Below are positions 5,647 through 6,280 of a DNA stretch of 6,280 bases, piece by piece. The translations under genes and the position numbers were made by a program. How positions within the stretch are numbered: position 1 is the first letter of the stretch; the number at the start of each line of letters is the position of its first letter. Source of the stretch: Thiotrichaceae bacterium. GTDB lineage: Bacteria > Pseudomonadota > Gammaproteobacteria > Thiotrichales > Thiotrichaceae. The notes below the pieces were generated by a model that saw only the letters and a program-made list of their open reading frames with translations, did not search any database and had not been told where the DNA came from. The stretch spans positions 1 through 6,280 of the forward strand of contig JALVRY010000129.1 of assembly GCA_027024625.1 (NCBI GenBank). Direction: 5' to 3'.

Positions 5647-6280
5647 TTAAGGAACGGATACAAGATTAAGAAGTTCGTTAATGATTTTATTGCTGGTATA
5701 GCCTTCTGCTTCTGCTTCAAAGTTCAGCAAAATACGATGACGCAAAACATCATGGGCAATAGCTTGAATATCTTCAGGGCTAACAAAATCACGATCCGCC
5801 AACCACGCATAAGCTCTTGCACAACGATCTAGGGCTAGGGTTGCACGAGGGCTAGCACCGTAGGCAATCTGCCCTTTTAAAGAAGGTGCATATTTCTCTG
5901 GTTTGCGTGATGCCATCACTAAATGTAGCAAATATTCTTCGACATTTTCTGCCATGTAAATACCCAGAACTTCTTCACGGGCTTCGCGAATATCTTCTGA
6001 GCTAACGACAGGCTCTGTTGCTGCTTTATCTCTGCGTACATCTTCTAGCATTTCTTTACGAGATAACTGCAAAATGGCTTTTTCTTCGGCAATACTGGGG
6101 TAATCCACTTCAACATGCATCAAAAAACGATCCATTTGAGCCTCAGGCAAGTGGTATGTGCCTTCTTGCTCAATGGGGTTTTGTGTTGCCATGACTAAAA
6201 AAGGATCAGGCAATGAATACGTCGTACCCGCTACCGTTACTTGTCGCTCCGCCATTGCTTCTAGCAGAGCTGATTGCACT
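5647..6280 (-). CDS. MoxR-family AAA+ ATPase (N-terminal part outside the window)
   Basis: The frame is open to the right edge and ends at TAA (5647-5649). About 210 residues are visible, from VQSALLEAM, a stretch that sits mid-domain in MoxR proteins. The GTG at 6277-6279 is therefore an internal Val codon and not a start. Family members are about 320-330 residues, so roughly 110 residues with Walker A and Walker B are missing. Counting from that Val, sensor 1 is at MATQNP (N34), the Arg-finger region at PEAQMDRF (R51), and sensor 2 at [10 protein letters not shown] (R145) in the lid domain. MoxR ATPases are chaperone-like, ring-forming enzymes that couple ATP hydrolysis to maturation of VWA partners. 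This one heads the visible part of the operon, 14 nt before DUF58. I give no symbol because the MoxR subfamilies cannot be separated safely from this fragment. Confidence 0.93.
   Translation of the reverse strand, partial: VQSALLEAMAERQVTVAGTTYSLPDPFLVMATQNPIEQEGTYHLPEAQMDRFLMHVEVDYPSIAEEKAILQLSRKEMLEDVRRDKAATEPVVSSEDIREAREEVLGIYMAENVEEYLLHLVMASRKPEKYAPSLKGQIAYGASPRATLALDRCARAYAWLADRDFVSPEDIQAIAHDVLRHRILLNFEAEAEGYTSNKIINELLNLVSVP

Noticed and set aside
6277..6279. GTG at the right edge as the start of the MoxR gene
   Set aside because: It would remove Walker A and Walker [10 protein letters not shown] is an internal MoxR segment, so the gene continues past the window.

Overview
The window is a 6.3 kb, moderately AT-rich piece of a bacterial chromosome. 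It is dominated by one minus-strand operon of the MoxR AAA+ ATPase / von Willebrand factor A (VWA) type, related to the Bacteroides aerotolerance (Bat) genes. The gene order (MoxR, DUF58, DUF4381, VWA, VWA fused to TPR) and the C-terminal WLRRIPDDP...RRKF signature of the last protein are typical of Gammaproteobacteria. The assignment to that class is an inference from family knowledge, and I cannot name a genus.

Layout, left to right. Positions 1-1139 (+) hold the 3' part of a gene whose start lies left of the window. It encodes a membrane-anchored protein with a coiled coil and degenerate TPR-like repeats, which I cannot assign to a named family. Positions 1140-1260 are a convergent intergenic gap with a three-unit, 10-bp periodic repeat (1162-1191) and a weak terminator candidate. 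From 1261 to the right edge everything is on the minus strand. Read in transcription order the genes are: MoxR-family ATPase (5647-6280, N-terminal part outside the window), DUF58 protein (4709-5632), DUF4381 membrane protein (4134-4712), BatA-like VWA protein (3099-4082) and a BatB-BatC-like VWA/TPR fusion (1261-3099).

The operon is compact: a 14-nt gap (MoxR to DUF58), an ATGA overlap (DUF58 to DUF4381), a 51-nt gap with its own ribosome binding site (DUF4381 to BatA) and a TAATG overlap (BatA to BatB/C). The MoxR ATPase probably acts as a chaperone-like remodeller on VWA partners. DUF58 is a soluble VWA-like adaptor. DUF4381, BatA and BatB/C are membrane proteins that probably form an envelope complex. 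BatD, which often follows BatB/C, is absent here, because the next gene is unrelated and convergent.

I see no wholly new system. The observations most worth a second look are the unassigned coiled-coil/TPR gene, two strong stem-loops within the last 100 nt of the operon's coding sequence, the 10-bp periodic intergenic repeat, the missing BatD and the signal-peptide-like segment inside the BatB/C fusion.
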